This document shows positions 17,709 to 25,790 of a DNA stretch of 64,000 nt, in pieces. The position numbers and the translations under genes were made by a program. The number at the start of each line of letters is the position of its first letter. Position 1 is the stretch's first letter. Source of the DNA: Amycolatopsis endophytica (GTDB taxonomy: Bacteria > Actinomycetota > Actinomycetes > Mycobacteriales > Pseudonocardiaceae); assembly GCF_013410405.1 (NCBI RefSeq), contig NZ_JACCFK010000002.1, forward strand, positions 186,001-250,000, written 5' to 3'. The notes under the pieces were generated by a model, which saw nothing but the letters and a program-made list of their open reading frames with translations, was not told where the DNA came from and ran no database searches.

Positions 17709-18608
17709 TCACGGCGCGCCGAGGTGGCGGGTGCCGCCCTCGGCGATGGCGCGGAGTTTGTCCGGATTGGCCACGTTGTGGATGGTCCGGATGCGGCTCT
17801 TGGCGTCGAAGTCGAACGTGAGAGTGGCGATGACCCGGTCCGGCGCGCGGAAGACGAGACCCGGCGCGCCGTTGATCTCGGCGATCTCGGCGCGCATGTC
17901 GGCGGGATCGACGCCCTCGTAGGTGACGGTGCCGAGGGCGGCGAACCAGGCGGCCACCTTCGCCACGCCGACGACCGGTTTGAGGGCCTGGCGCACCTTG
18001 CCGCCGCCGTCGGTCCACACGGTGACGTCCGGCGACAGCAGTTCCATCAGCGCGTTGACGTCGCCACCGGTCGCGGCCGCGAAGAACCGCTCGGTGACCT
18101 CGCGCCGTTTCGCGGTGTCGGTGGTGAACCGGGGACGGCGGGCGGCCACGTGCTCGCGGGCGCGGTGCGCGGCCTGGCGCACGGCGGCTTCCGAGCGGCC
18201 CACCGCGTCGGCGATTTCGGCGTGGGTGAAGGCGAAGACCTCCTTGAGCACGAACACCGCGCGTTCCAGCGGGCTGAGCGTCTCCAGCACCACCAGCATC
18301 GCCATCGACACCGATTCGGCACCGGTGACGGCGTCGGCGGTGTCGCCGCTGGTGAGGACGGGCTCCGGCAGCCACGGGCCCACGTAGGTCTCTCGCTGGT
18401 GGCGGGTGGAACGCAGCCGCTCCAGCGCCAGATTGGTCACGATCCGCGCCAGGTACGCCTTCGGATCGGCCACCTGGGAACGGTCGTCGGCCGACCATTT
18501 GATCCAGGCGTCCTGCACGGCGTCCTCGGCGTCGGCCGCGCTGCCCAGGACGCGGTAGGCGACCGAGAACAGCAGGTTCCGGTGCTGGTGGAAGATCTCC
18601 TCGCTCAT
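17709..18608 (-). CDS. sigJ: ECF41-type RNA polymerase sigma factor (SigJ-like)
   Basis: A 299-residue sigma factor with sigma-2 (FSVAYRVLGSAADAEDAVQDAWIKW), sigma-4 (LSPLERAVFVLKEVFAF...IADAVGRSEAAVRQAAHRA) and a C-terminal extension of about 120 residues. That extension is SnoaL/NTF2-like (FFAAATGGDVNALMELLSPDVTVWTDGGGKV). This layout defines group ECF41, whose extension tunes activity in place of a separate anti-sigma factor. ATG 18608 overlaps the stop of the oxidoreductase gene (ATGA). ECF41 genes are typically linked to an oxidoreductase, carboxymuconolactone decarboxylase or epimerase gene, and here the flavin oxidoreductase fills that place. Confidence 0.85.
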   Translation of the reverse strand: MSEEIFHQHRNLLFSVAYRVLGSAADAEDAVQDAWIKWSADDRSQVADPKAYLARIVTNLALERLRSTRHQRETYVGPWLPEPVLTSGDTADAVTGAESVSMAMLVVLETLSPLERAVFVLKEVFAFTHAEIADAVGRSEAAVRQAAHRAREHVAARRPRFTTDTAKRREVTERFFAAATGGDVNALMELLSPDVTVWTDGGGKVRQALKPVVGVAKVAAWFAALGTVTYEGVDPADMRAEIAEINGAPGLVFRAPDRVIATLTFDFDAKSRIRTIHNVANPDKLRAIAEGGTRHLGAP

Positions 18609-19768
18609 CGCGCCACCCGGGTGAAGCGGCCGCCGCGGGGCCAGAACGCACCCGAGGCGGGCATCTTCTTCATGCGGCCGTAGGTCGGCCACGGCGAGGC
18701 GGTCACCACTTCCTTGTACCGGACCGCGATGCGGCCGGTGAGGTGGATCCGACGGGGGCGGTCGTCGGGGTGGGTGAACTGCACGACGGCGTCGTGACGG
18801 CCCAGGCTCACCGGCGTGTGGTAGTAGCCGAAGCGAAACTCCTTGGGTCGCTTGCCTTTCCGGGCACGCAGGATCGACAGCGCCGCGTGCACGCCGGCCG
18901 GCATCCCGCTCTGGCAGGTGCCGTGCAGGGTGCCGTACCCCTGGCGGATCGCGGCCGCGTCACCCACGGCGTAGACGTCCGGATGCGACACCGACCGCAG
19001 CGTGGCGTCGGTGACGACACGGCCGCGTTCGTCCACCATCAGCCCCGCGGCCGCCGCCAGCGGTGCCACCCGCGTCCCGCTGGTCCACAGGACCACGTCG
19101 GCCGCCACGGTGCCGCCACCGGCCAGCTCGACCGCGTCCGGCAGGACCTTCACCACCTCGGCCCGGCGCACCTCGACGCCCAGCCGCTCCAGCGCCGCGT
19201 GCACATACGCCCTGGCCTTCGGGTTCATCGCCGCACCGGGTTCGCCGCGGCCCAGCAGCACGACGTGCAGCCCGGGGTGCCGCTCGGCGATCTCGGCAGC
19301 CGATTCGACACCGGTCAGCCCGGTACCGGCGACCACGACCGTGCCGTGGCGCAGACCCGCGAGCCGGGTGGCCAGCAGTTCGGCGTCCTGCGCGCTGTCG
19401 AGTGTGCGGGCGTGGGCGTCCGCGCCGGGCACGGTCGTGTCGGCCACGGCACCCAGGCCGTAGACGAGGGTGTCGTAGGGCAGGGTGGTCTCGTGGTCGA
19501 TGCGCACCGTCTTCCCGTCCGGGTCGAGGGCGGTGACCCGACCGCGCACGAAGTGTGCGCCGGTGCCGTCCAGCAGGTCCGGGATGGTCAGCTCGGCGAG
19601 CTGCCGGCCGGTCGCCGCCATCGGCAGGCGCAGCCGCTCGGTGAACCGCTCCCGCGCGTTCACCACGGTCACCTCGATGTCGTCGCGGCGGGTGGTCCGG
19701 GCCGCCAGTTGCACCGCCGCCGCCATGCCCGCGTAACCCGCGCCCAGGACCAGAATCCGGTGAGTCAT
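18605..19768 (-). CDS. NAD(P)/FAD-dependent oxidoreductase (NDH-2-like), ECF41 partner
   Basis: A 387-residue flavoprotein with two dinucleotide-binding folds: ILVLGAGYAGMAAAVQLA at the N-terminus for FAD and VVVAGTGLTGVESAAEIAERH near residue 145 for NAD(P)H. HPDVYAVGDAAAI is the C-terminal FAD motif. It resembles type II NADH dehydrogenases and related pyridine-nucleotide disulfide oxidoreductases but lacks a CxxC redox pair. The electron acceptor is unknown. It heads the operon with the overlapping ECF41 sigma gene, its likely transcriptional activator. Confidence 0.85.
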   Translation of the reverse strand: MTHRILVLGAGYAGMAAAVQLAARTTRRDDIEVTVVNARERFTERLRLPMAATGRQLAELTIPDLLDGTGAHFVRGRVTALDPDGKTVRIDHETTLPYDTLVYGLGAVADTTVPGADAHARTLDSAQDAELLATRLAGLRHGTVVVAGTGLTGVESAAEIAERHPGLHVVLLGRGEPGAAMNPKARAYVHAALERLGVEVRRAEVVKVLPDAVELAGGGTVAADVVLWTSGTRVAPLAAAAGLMVDERGRVVTDATLRSVSHPDVYAVGDAAAIRQGYGTLHGTCQSGMPAGVHAALSILRARKGKRPKEFRFGYYHTPVSLGRHDAVVQFTHPDDRPRRIHLTGRIAVRYKEVVTASPWPTYGRMKKMPASGAFWPRGGRFTRVAR

Positions 19769-19808
19769 CGTGTCGCCTCCTCGTTCGGCTGTTGACGACC
19801 ACGAGATG

Positions 19809-19832
19809 GACGGCGCGGGCTCGTTCGTGACA
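19809..19832 (-). promoter_or_regulatory. Candidate ECF41 (SigJ) target promoter
   Basis: Read on the minus strand, TGTCAC (19832-19827), 14 bases, then CGTC (19812-19809) lies 41 bases ahead of the oxidoreductase start. ECF41 promoters are described with a TGTCAC-type -35 and CGTC -10. The spacer here is two to three bases shorter than usual, so I hold this as a candidate only. Confidence 0.4.
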
Positions 19833-19861
19833 TCGGGTGACGGGCGACACAGGCCGGCGTC

Positions 19862-20785
19862 TCAGGTCACCTTGAGGACGATCTTGCCCGGAGCGTGACC
19901 GTTCTCGACGGCGGCCAGCGCGGCCGGGGCTTCGGCGAGCGGATACACGGCGGTGATCACCGGCGTGAGGGCCCCGTCGAGTGCCAGCCGGGCGGCGCGC
20001 TCCAGGTTCCCACGGTCGAGGCGGCGCTCGACGAAACGACCGCCGATGTCCGGCACGGACTGATCACCGACGGCGATCACGGTGCGGATGTCCCGCGCCA
20101 GCGGAGCGACCGTCCGCAGCGAGGTACCGCCGACCAGGTCGACGATCCCGTCGAAGCCGTCCGGAACGACCTCGCGGGCGACGGCGACGACATCCTCGTC
20201 GGTGTAGTCGACGAACCGCGCCCCGACGGTCTCGGCGTACTCGCGCTTGGTGGTGCTCCCGGTCCCGATCACCCGAAGTCCGCGCTCGACGGCCAGCCGG
20301 GCGACGGCGAGGCCGACCCCGCCTCCGACGCCGTTGACCAGGAGCGTGGCACCGGCCGGGAGGTCGAGTTGGTCGAGCGCGTCCACCGCGGTCGTCCCGG
20401 CCACCGGCAGCGTCGCCGCCACGGTCGCGGACAGGCCCGCCGGGATGCGCGCGGAGTGTGGCGCGGACAGCACCGTCGTCTCGGCGTAGGTTCCGCCACC
20501 GGTGAGCGCGAAACCGAAAACCGCGTCACCCACCTCGATCCCGTCGACGTCCTCGCCCAGGGCCAGAACGGTTCCTGCCGCCTCCATACCCAGCACACGG
20601 GGAAACGGGCGGCCGCCGTCGAGTCCGGGGACCACACCCTCGCGCAGCAGGTGATCGAGCGGATTGACCCCGGCGACGGCGACCCGGATCAGCACCTCCC
20701 CGCGACCGGGGGCGGGATCGGGACGATCGAGGAGCTCCTGCACCTCGGCCCCGCCATACCTGTGGAAACTCCATGCCTGCGCCAT
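19862..20785 (-). CDS. NADP-dependent quinone-oxidoreductase-like MDR protein
   Basis: A 307-residue medium-chain dehydrogenase/reductase without the zinc-binding cysteines. The GroES-like half has PGRGEVLIRVAVAGVNPLD and VLGMEAAGTVLALGED. The Rossmann half has LLVNGVGGGVGLAVARLA (cofactor loop) and ends VENGHAPGKIVLKVT, the typical tail of the quinone oxidoreductase/zeta-crystallin group. It probably reduces quinones or enones with NADPH. It stands alone, 106 bases from the start-proximal end of the MerR gene region. Confidence 0.82.
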   Translation of the reverse strand: MAQAWSFHRYGGAEVQELLDRPDPAPGRGEVLIRVAVAGVNPLDHLLREGVVPGLDGGRPFPRVLGMEAAGTVLALGEDVDGIEVGDAVFGFALTGGGTYAETTVLSAPHSARIPAGLSATVAATLPVAGTTAVDALDQLDLPAGATLLVNGVGGGVGLAVARLAVERGLRVIGTGSTTKREYAETVGARFVDYTDEDVVAVAREVVPDGFDGIVDLVGGTSLRTVAPLARDIRTVIAVGDQSVPDIGGRFVERRLDRGNLERAARLALDGALTPVITAVYPLAEAPAALAAVENGHAPGKIVLKVT

Positions 20786-20891
20786 CTTCAGCTGCCTCCT
20801 GGGTGACCGGCCCGGTTGTTCGGGCCTCTCCGGCCACCGTCCCCGCTCACACCGGTGTCAGGGGCAACCGGTTGAGGTGCGGGTCACAGCG

Positions 20892-21281
20892 TCAGGCGCG
20901 CGTCGGCACCGGGCCGGCCGTCAGTGTCGTCTGATGCCTGCTGTTGGCCCTGATGAGCGAGTCGAGCGCATCGCGGGTCTCGATCAGGTGCGCGATGTCG
21001 GCGTCGATCCGGTCGCGCTCGCGCGTCATCGCCGCGAAGGCCAGCTCGACGACGTTGCGGTCGCCGGGGGTCTCCACGCACGGCAGTACGGTCGCGATCA
21101 CCCGGCTGGACAGGCCCGCGTCGAACAGCTGCTGGATGAGCGACACGCGCTCGACCTCGGCGTCGGAATAGTGACGCTGCCCGGTCTCGGAGCGGGAGCT
21201 GGTCAGCAGGCCCTGTTCTTCGTAGTACCGCAGTGAGCGCGGACTCACGCCCGTGCGCCGGGACAGTTCACCGATCCGCAT
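20892..21281 (-). CDS. MerR family transcriptional regulator
   Basis: A 129-residue MerR protein. MRIGELSRRTGVSPRSLRYYEEQGLL is the standard HTH-wing opening and ADAEVERVSLIQQLFDAGLSSRVIATVLPC continues the DNA-binding domain; Cys at about residue 70 is followed by a dimerisation helix. No metal-binding C-terminal cysteine cluster is present, so it is probably an organic-ligand or SoxR-unlike member. ATG 21281 has TAGGCT seven bases upstream (21294-21289), compatible with leaderless transcription. The neighbouring quinone oxidoreductase gene is a plausible target. Confidence 0.83.
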   Translation of the reverse strand: MRIGELSRRTGVSPRSLRYYEEQGLLTSSRSETGQRHYSDAEVERVSLIQQLFDAGLSSRVIATVLPCVETPGDRNVVELAFAAMTRERDRIDADIAHLIETRDALDSLIRANSRHQTTLTAGPVPTRA

Positions 21282-21302
21282 TCCTGCGAGCCTACGCCCT
21301 TC

Positions 21303-21833
21303 TCACCCCTCCCCGCCGTCTCCGGACGCGCGGGCGCGGTGCCGCGCCACGTGCACACGCGTGGCGCAGCGGGTGGAGCAGAAGCGCCGCCGCCCGTTGC
21401 GGGAGGTGTCGACGAACACGGTGTCGCAGTCCGCGCTGGCACACACCCCCATCCTGCCGCCGTCCTCGCACAGCAGGTGGGCCAGTCCGCCCGCGGTGTA
21501 GGCGCGGACCCGGCGGCCCCGGTCATCCTCCTCGTAGGCGTAGTGCAGGTGCGCCGGGAGGCCGTCGTGGCGGGAGATGAACGGGCGGCACGCGGACTCC
21601 GCCAGCAGGGCGTTGACCAGGTCGATCCGGCGGTCCGGGTCGGGCTCGGCGAAGACCTCCCGCAGGCGGTGCCCCCACTCCCGCGTCCCGGCGGCCTCGG
21701 CGGCGCTGAGCCGGGTCAGTGACATGCCCGCGGCCCGCATCATCCGCACCAGATCGGCGGCGGACGCGCCGGGCATGTTGGCCAGACCGGCGGCGGCCTG
21801 GGCGCCGGCGCCGCCGTAAGGGTTGAAATGCAC
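21303..21833 (-). CDS. CGNR zinc-finger / ABATE-domain protein
   Basis: A 176-residue protein: an N-terminal ABATE-like helical domain and a C-terminal CGNR zinc finger. In the finger, CASADCDTVFVDTSRNGRRRFCSTRCATR carries the four cysteines and ends VHVARHR. These proteins are thought to be stress-linked transcription regulators. GTG 21833 is chosen; its 5' region overlaps nothing and it faces away from the zinc-ribbon gene at 21859, 25 bases apart, so the two share a very short divergent control region. Confidence 0.78.
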   Translation of the reverse strand: MHFNPYGGAGAQAAAGLANMPGASAADLVRMMRAAGMSLTRLSAAEAAGTREWGHRLREVFAEPDPDRRIDLVNALLAESACRPFISRHDGLPAHLHYAYEEDDRGRRVRAYTAGGLAHLLCEDGGRMGVCASADCDTVFVDTSRNGRRRFCSTRCATRVHVARHRARASGDGGEG

Positions 21834-21858
21834 AAAGCCATTACAGCACGCTGGGGTC

Positions 21859-22035
21859 ATGGACGACGAACGCTGCCCGAGATGTCAGTGGCCCCTGACC
21901 GAACTGCAGCGGAGCGGTTCGAGTCATCCGGCGTCGGCGGGCCGCGTGGACTACCGCCGGTGCGTGTGCGGAACGTGGCTGCTGGTCGTCAACGGCACGC
22001 TCACCGGGGCGACGCGGGGGCCTAAGATCGGGTGA
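21859..22035 (+). CDS. Small zinc-ribbon protein
   Basis: A 58-residue protein, DDERCPRCQWPLTELQ then YRRCVCGTWLLV: CxxC and CxC pairs 33 residues apart make a plausible zinc ribbon. No known family is recognised. Start ATG 21859; the frame continues upstream to 21823 into the divergent gene. Its TGA overlaps the ATG of the patatin gene (TGATG), so the two are translationally coupled. Confidence 0.55.
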   Translation: MDDERCPRCQWPLTELQRSGSSHPASAGRVDYRRCVCGTWLLVVNGTLTGATRGPKIG

Positions 22036-22883
22036 TGACGCGTGCGGTGGTGCTCGGCGGTGGCGGTGTGGCCGGAATAGCGTGGGAAACCGGTCTGCTG
22101 CACGGTTTGTCGGAGTCCGGAGTGGACGTTCTCGCCGCGGACCGGTTCGTCGGCACCTCGGCGGGCTCCACGGTGGCCGCGCAGATCACCAGCGGGACCG
22201 CGCTGGCCGACCTGTTCCGGCGGCAGGTCGACCCGGCGCTGCAGGCCCCGGAGATCCCCGCCGAGGTGGACGCCGACGTGCTGGCGGAACTGTTCGGCGA
22301 GAACGTGCCCGCCGCCGCCGACCCCGCTGCCGCGCGACGCCGGATCGGTGAGCTGGCGCTGTCGGCGCGCACGGTCACCGAGGCCGAGCGGATCAAGGTG
22401 ATCGAGGCGCGCCTGCCGGTCCACGACTGGCCCGCGGCCGGTCTGCACATCGTCGCGGTGGACGCGGTCTCCGGCGCGGAACGGGTGTTCACGGCGGAGT
22501 CCGGGGTGTCGCTGGTGGACGCGGTCGCGGCGAGCTGCGCGGTGCCGGGCACCTGGCCGCCGGTGACGATCCACGATGCCCGCTACATCGACGGCGGGGT
22601 GCGCTCGGCGGAGAACGCCGACCTGGCCGCGGGTTTCGACCGGGTGCTGGTGCTGCAGGCGATGGAGGTTCCCGGCAACACCGACCTCGCCGTCCAGGTC
22701 GCCGAGCTGCGCGAGGACGGTGCGCACGTCCTGGTGGTCAAACCGGACGCGGCGGCGATCGAGGCGATCGGGCCGAACCCGCTGGACCCGGCGGTGCGCG
22801 AAGCAGCGGCACACGCCGGTCACGGCCAGGGCGCCCGCGCCGCTGCCGAGGTCGCCGTGCTGTGGGGTCACGGGGACCGGTAG
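22035..22883 (+). CDS. Patatin-like phospholipase
   Basis: A 282-residue patatin domain. AVVLGGGGVAGIAWETGLL is the oxyanion glycine loop, FVGTSAGSTVAA contains the nucleophile Ser (GxSxG) and YIDGGVRSAENADLA the catalytic Asp (DGG), so the dyad is complete. Such enzymes hydrolyse acyl esters of membrane lipids; no signal peptide is seen. ATG 22035 shares a base with the upstream stop; a GTG at 22032 is an alternative. It converges with the amidase gene. Confidence 0.87.
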   Translation: MTRAVVLGGGGVAGIAWETGLLHGLSESGVDVLAADRFVGTSAGSTVAAQITSGTALADLFRRQVDPALQAPEIPAEVDADVLAELFGENVPAAADPAAARRRIGELALSARTVTEAERIKVIEARLPVHDWPAAGLHIVAVDAVSGAERVFTAESGVSLVDAVAASCAVPGTWPPVTIHDARYIDGGVRSAENADLAAGFDRVLVLQAMEVPGNTDLAVQVAELREDGAHVLVVKPDAAAIEAIGPNPLDPAVREAAAHAGHGQGARAAAEVAVLWGHGDR

Positions 22884-22895
22884 CGGCGGCGCGGT

Positions 22896-24332
22896 CTACC
22901 TCGGTGCCCGGAAGCCGCCGATCTTCTCCTCCAGCAGTTCGGCCAGTCGCAGCGGGGTGCGGTCCTCGAACGCCGGACCGATGAGCTGCACTCCGACCGG
23001 CAGGCCCTCGGGGGACCGGCCGGCCGGGATGGCGGTGGCGGGCAGGCCGGGCATGGTGGCCAGACCGGCCCAGACGAGCTGGTCGAAGTACGGGTATTCG
23101 GCGCCGTCGATGTCGATGCCACGTTCCAGCGGGTTGGGGTGGTGGTCGTGCGGGAACGCGGGGGTCGGCGTGATCGGGCACACCACGGCGTCGAACCCGG
23201 CGAACAGCTGCCGCCAGCCGTGGCGGTGGAGTTCGCGACGGTGGTTCGCCTCGAGCCAGTCGCGGTGGCTGAACGCCGTGGCGCGCCGCCGCACGGCGTC
23301 GAGGCTCTCCTCGTCCGCGCTCAGGCCGGCGGCGCGATCCGGTCCGGTGGGAAAGCGCGCGACCGCCCCCGAAATCAGCAGCTGCATGAAGAGCGTCGCC
23401 GCGTCGGCGAGGTCGGGCAGCAGCGGAGTGTGCCGTTCGACGCGGGCGCCGCCGTCGGCAAGCGCGTCGGCCACCCGGTTCACGCCGGCCCGCACGGCGG
23501 CCCCGGTCGGGATGAGTGGATGCTGGTCGAGGAGAAGGACCCGGAAGTCGCTGAGCCGCTGGTGGCGCGCGGGCGGCAACCTCACGTGGTGCGCCTTGCC
23601 GGATGTCAGCGGGTCCGGTCCGGCCATGACGTCGAGCAGGAGCGTGAGGTCGCGGGCGGTGCGGGCCATCGGACCGACGACGGCGAGGTCGTGCTCGACC
23701 GGAAGTGCCGGCCCTGGCGGCGCGACCATGCCGCGGCTCGCCGCCAGACCGAGTGTCGGCTTGTGCGCGTAGATGCCGCAGAAATGCGCGGGAGTGCGCA
23801 GTGAGCCGGAGAGGTCGGAGCCGAGGGACAGTGCGCCGAATCCGGCCACCAGGGCCGCCGCTGATCCGCCGGAGGAGCCGCCCGCCGTGCGATCGGGATC
23901 CCACGGATTGGTGGTGGTGCCGTGGATTTCGTTGAAGGTCTGGATGTCCTGCAGGCCCAAGGGCACGTTCGTCTTGCCCAGCACCACCGCGCCGGCGGCC
24001 TTGATCCGCGACACCTGTACCGCGTCCTCGGACGGCACATGGTCGCGGTGCCACGGCATGCCCCAGGTCGTGGGCAGCCCAGCGATGTCGTAGGACTCCT
24101 TGACCGTCACCGGAACCCCGAGCAGCGGCCGGTCCTCGCCGCGGGCGCGTGCCTGGTCGGCCCGCCGCGCCGCGGCCCGGGCCCGGTCGAAGTCCGGCAC
24201 GCAGATCGCGTTGATCACCTTGTCGTCCCGCTCGATACGGGCGATCGCCTCGTCGGTCAGCTCCACCGACGTCACCGCACCGGCATTCAAGGCGGCCACG
24301 AGTTCTTCGGCCGCCAGCACAGTCCATTCCAT
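22896..24332 (-). CDS. Amidase-signature family amidase
   Basis: A 478-residue amidase signature enzyme that hydrolyses carboxamides to acid plus ammonia in the cytoplasm. The triad is readable: PLLGVPVTVKESYDIAG holds the Lys near residue 80, and the stretch around TAGGSSGGSAAALVAGFGAL and GSDLSGSLR holds the cis-Ser and nucleophile Ser. AH..K in the next loop matches the family. Start ATG 24332 lies seven bases after TACGGT (24345-24340), with TTATGG 17 bases further up, so a leaderless transcript is likely. Substrate unknown. Confidence 0.87.
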   Translation of the reverse strand: MEWTVLAAEELVAALNAGAVTSVELTDEAIARIERDDKVINAICVPDFDRARAAARRADQARARGEDRPLLGVPVTVKESYDIAGLPTTWGMPWHRDHVPSEDAVQVSRIKAAGAVVLGKTNVPLGLQDIQTFNEIHGTTTNPWDPDRTAGGSSGGSAAALVAGFGALSLGSDLSGSLRTPAHFCGIYAHKPTLGLAASRGMVAPPGPALPVEHDLAVVGPMARTARDLTLLLDVMAGPDPLTSGKAHHVRLPPARHQRLSDFRVLLLDQHPLIPTGAAVRAGVNRVADALADGGARVERHTPLLPDLADAATLFMQLLISGAVARFPTGPDRAAGLSADEESLDAVRRRATAFSHRDWLEANHRRELHRHGWRQLFAGFDAVVCPITPTPAFPHDHHPNPLERGIDIDGAEYPYFDQLVWAGLATMPGLPATAIPAGRSPEGLPVGVQLIGPAFEDRTPLRLAELLEEKIGGFRAPR

Positions 24333-24369
24333 GAAATCGACCGTATCCGCGCCGGGACGAGGCCATAAA

Positions 24370-24972
24370 ATGCCGGTTTGCACAACGGACAAAAGCCAGG
24401 CCGTGCTCGCCGCCGTGGACTCGGCGTCGGGGAAGCCCGTGGTAGTCGGGCACTCGGCGGCGTGCAGCCTGGCGTGGCTGGCCGCCGACGCGCGTCCGGG
24501 CAAGATCGCGAAAGCGGTTTTCGTCGGCGGGTTCCCGGCCGTCGACGGCAGGCCCTACGCCGATTTCTTCGAGCTGCGGGACGGCGTGATGCCCTTTCCC
24601 GGCTGGGGCCCGTTCCAGGGGCCGGACTCGGCCGGCCTCGACGAGCAGGCCCGCGACGCGATCGCCGCGGCCGCGGTGCCCGTGCCCGGCGGTGTCGCCA
24701 CGGGTGTGGTGCGGCTGAGGGACGAGCGGCGCTTCGACGTGCCGGTCGTGGTCGTGTGCCCCGAGTTCAGCCCGGCCGAGGCACGGGAGTGGGTCAGCGC
24801 CGGTGACGTGCCCGAGCTCGCGAAGTGCCGCCACCTCGACTACGCCGACCTCGATTCCGGTCACTGGCCCATGTTCACCAGGCCGGCCGAACTCGCCGGC
24901 CTGCTCGCCGGCCTGCTCGCCGCGGCGGCCGAGGGGGTCAGCCCGGGAGGTGACGCCGCAACCACGCCGTGA
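24370..24972 (+). CDS. Alpha/beta hydrolase lacking its N-terminal part
   Basis: A 200-residue frame that begins in the middle of an alpha/beta hydrolase. PVVVGHSAACSLAWLAAD has the nucleophile Ser only about 30 residues from the start, and DLDSGHWPMF gives the catalytic His. The usual first strand, oxyanion HG motif and second strand (some 60-70 residues) are missing, and upstream there is only the amidase promoter region. Either it is a decayed gene after a 5' deletion or a very compact variant. I favour decay. Confidence 0.5.
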   Translation: MPVCTTDKSQAVLAAVDSASGKPVVVGHSAACSLAWLAADARPGKIAKAVFVGGFPAVDGRPYADFFELRDGVMPFPGWGPFQGPDSAGLDEQARDAIAAAAVPVPGGVATGVVRLRDERRFDVPVVVVCPEFSPAEAREWVSAGDVPELAKCRHLDYADLDSGHWPMFTRPAELAGLLAGLLAAAAEGVSPGGDAATTP

Positions 24973-25062
24973 GGCCGCGGATGGCGCCGTTGACGTACGC
25001 CCCGGCGGCGACTGCCGCGCTCGGCGAGGGCCACTACTGCACGGCCGGGTGATCTCGCGCTT

Positions 25063-25085
25063 GACCTTGACACTGTGACAAGGTC
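25063..25085 (+). promoter_or_regulatory. MerR-type operator ahead of the HEAT/MerR operon
   Basis: GACCTTG (25063-25069) and CAAGGTC (25079-25085) frame a nearly symmetric 23-bp element, overlapping a -35 box TTGACC at 25061-25066. The hexamer 19 bases on, TTGACT (25086-25091), is one base off an actinobacterial -10. A 19-bp spacer with a palindrome inside is the classical layout of promoters that MerR proteins activate by DNA twisting. The MerR encoded by the second gene is the likely binder. Confidence 0.78.
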
Positions 25086-25112
25086 TTGACTGGGGCGCAG
25101 GAGGTGGTTCCC

Positions 25113-25790
25113 TTGAACGCGACACACCGGAACCCACAGGACACCAGGCTGCTCGACGCCCTGCGAGCCGGGAACTCCTCGACACGGCTGCAGGCCGCGC
25201 TGGCGGCGGGCACATGCCCCGACCCGGGCTTCGCCGAGGTGCTCGTGGCACGGTGCGCGGTCGAGCCGGACTTCTTCGTGCGCGACATGCTGACCTGGGC
25301 GCTGACCCGCCTCCCGCCGGAGGTCACGGTGCCCAGGCTCCGCGCGCAGCTGCGGTCGGCGACTGCCCAGGCGCGTAGTCAGGCCCTGCACACGTTGTCG
25401 AAGATCGGGGACCGGAGCGTGTGGCCCGCGATCACCCGGTCACTGCTGCACGACGCCGACGACGAGGTCGCGCGGAGTGCGTGGCGGGCCGCCGTCGTCC
25501 TCGTTCCCGCCGGACAGCGGGACGGGCTGGCCGCCGACCTGGCCGCCCAGCTCGGCCGCGGCGACCGGGACGTGCAGCTGAGCCTGTCCCGCGCGCTCGT
25601 CGCGCTCGGGGACGTGATCGAGCCTGCCGTGCGGTCCGGAGGGGCCAGTGCCGACCCGGCGGTGCGGGTGCATGCCCGTGCCACGCAGCGGCTTCTGCAC
25701 GACCCGGAAGCCGGGTTCGACGCGGCGGTCGAGGAGGCGAAGCGCATCGCCGCGCTCGGTCCGGAACGGGTCGGGGGAGCGGCGTGCTGA
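25113..25790 (+). CDS. HEAT-repeat protein paired with a MerR regulator
   Basis: A 225-residue helical protein built of HEAT/PBS-lyase-like repeats of about 30 residues (for example VPRLRAQLRSATAQARSQAL and AITRSLLHDADDEVARSAW). Such scaffolds bind proteins or peptides. TTG 25113 is used because AGGAGGT lies seven bases upstream (25099-25105); an earlier TTG at 25086 lies within the promoter. The stop overlaps the MerR gene by seven bases. Function is unknown, but it may present the inducing signal to the MerR-HEAT protein encoded next. Confidence 0.7.
   Translation: MNATHRNPQDTRLLDALRAGNSSTRLQAALAAGTCPDPGFAEVLVARCAVEPDFFVRDMLTWALTRLPPEVTVPRLRAQLRSATAQARSQALHTLSKIGDRSVWPAITRSLLHDADDEVARSAWRAAVVLVPAGQRDGLAADLAAQLGRGDRDVQLSLSRALVALGDVIEPAVRSGGASADPAVRVHARATQRLLHDPEAGFDAAVEEAKRIAALGPERVGGAAC

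Noticed and set aside
22738..25251. An 837-codon minus-strand open frame
   Set aside because: Out of frame over the amidase gene, with no family motif and typical high-GC shadow composition.
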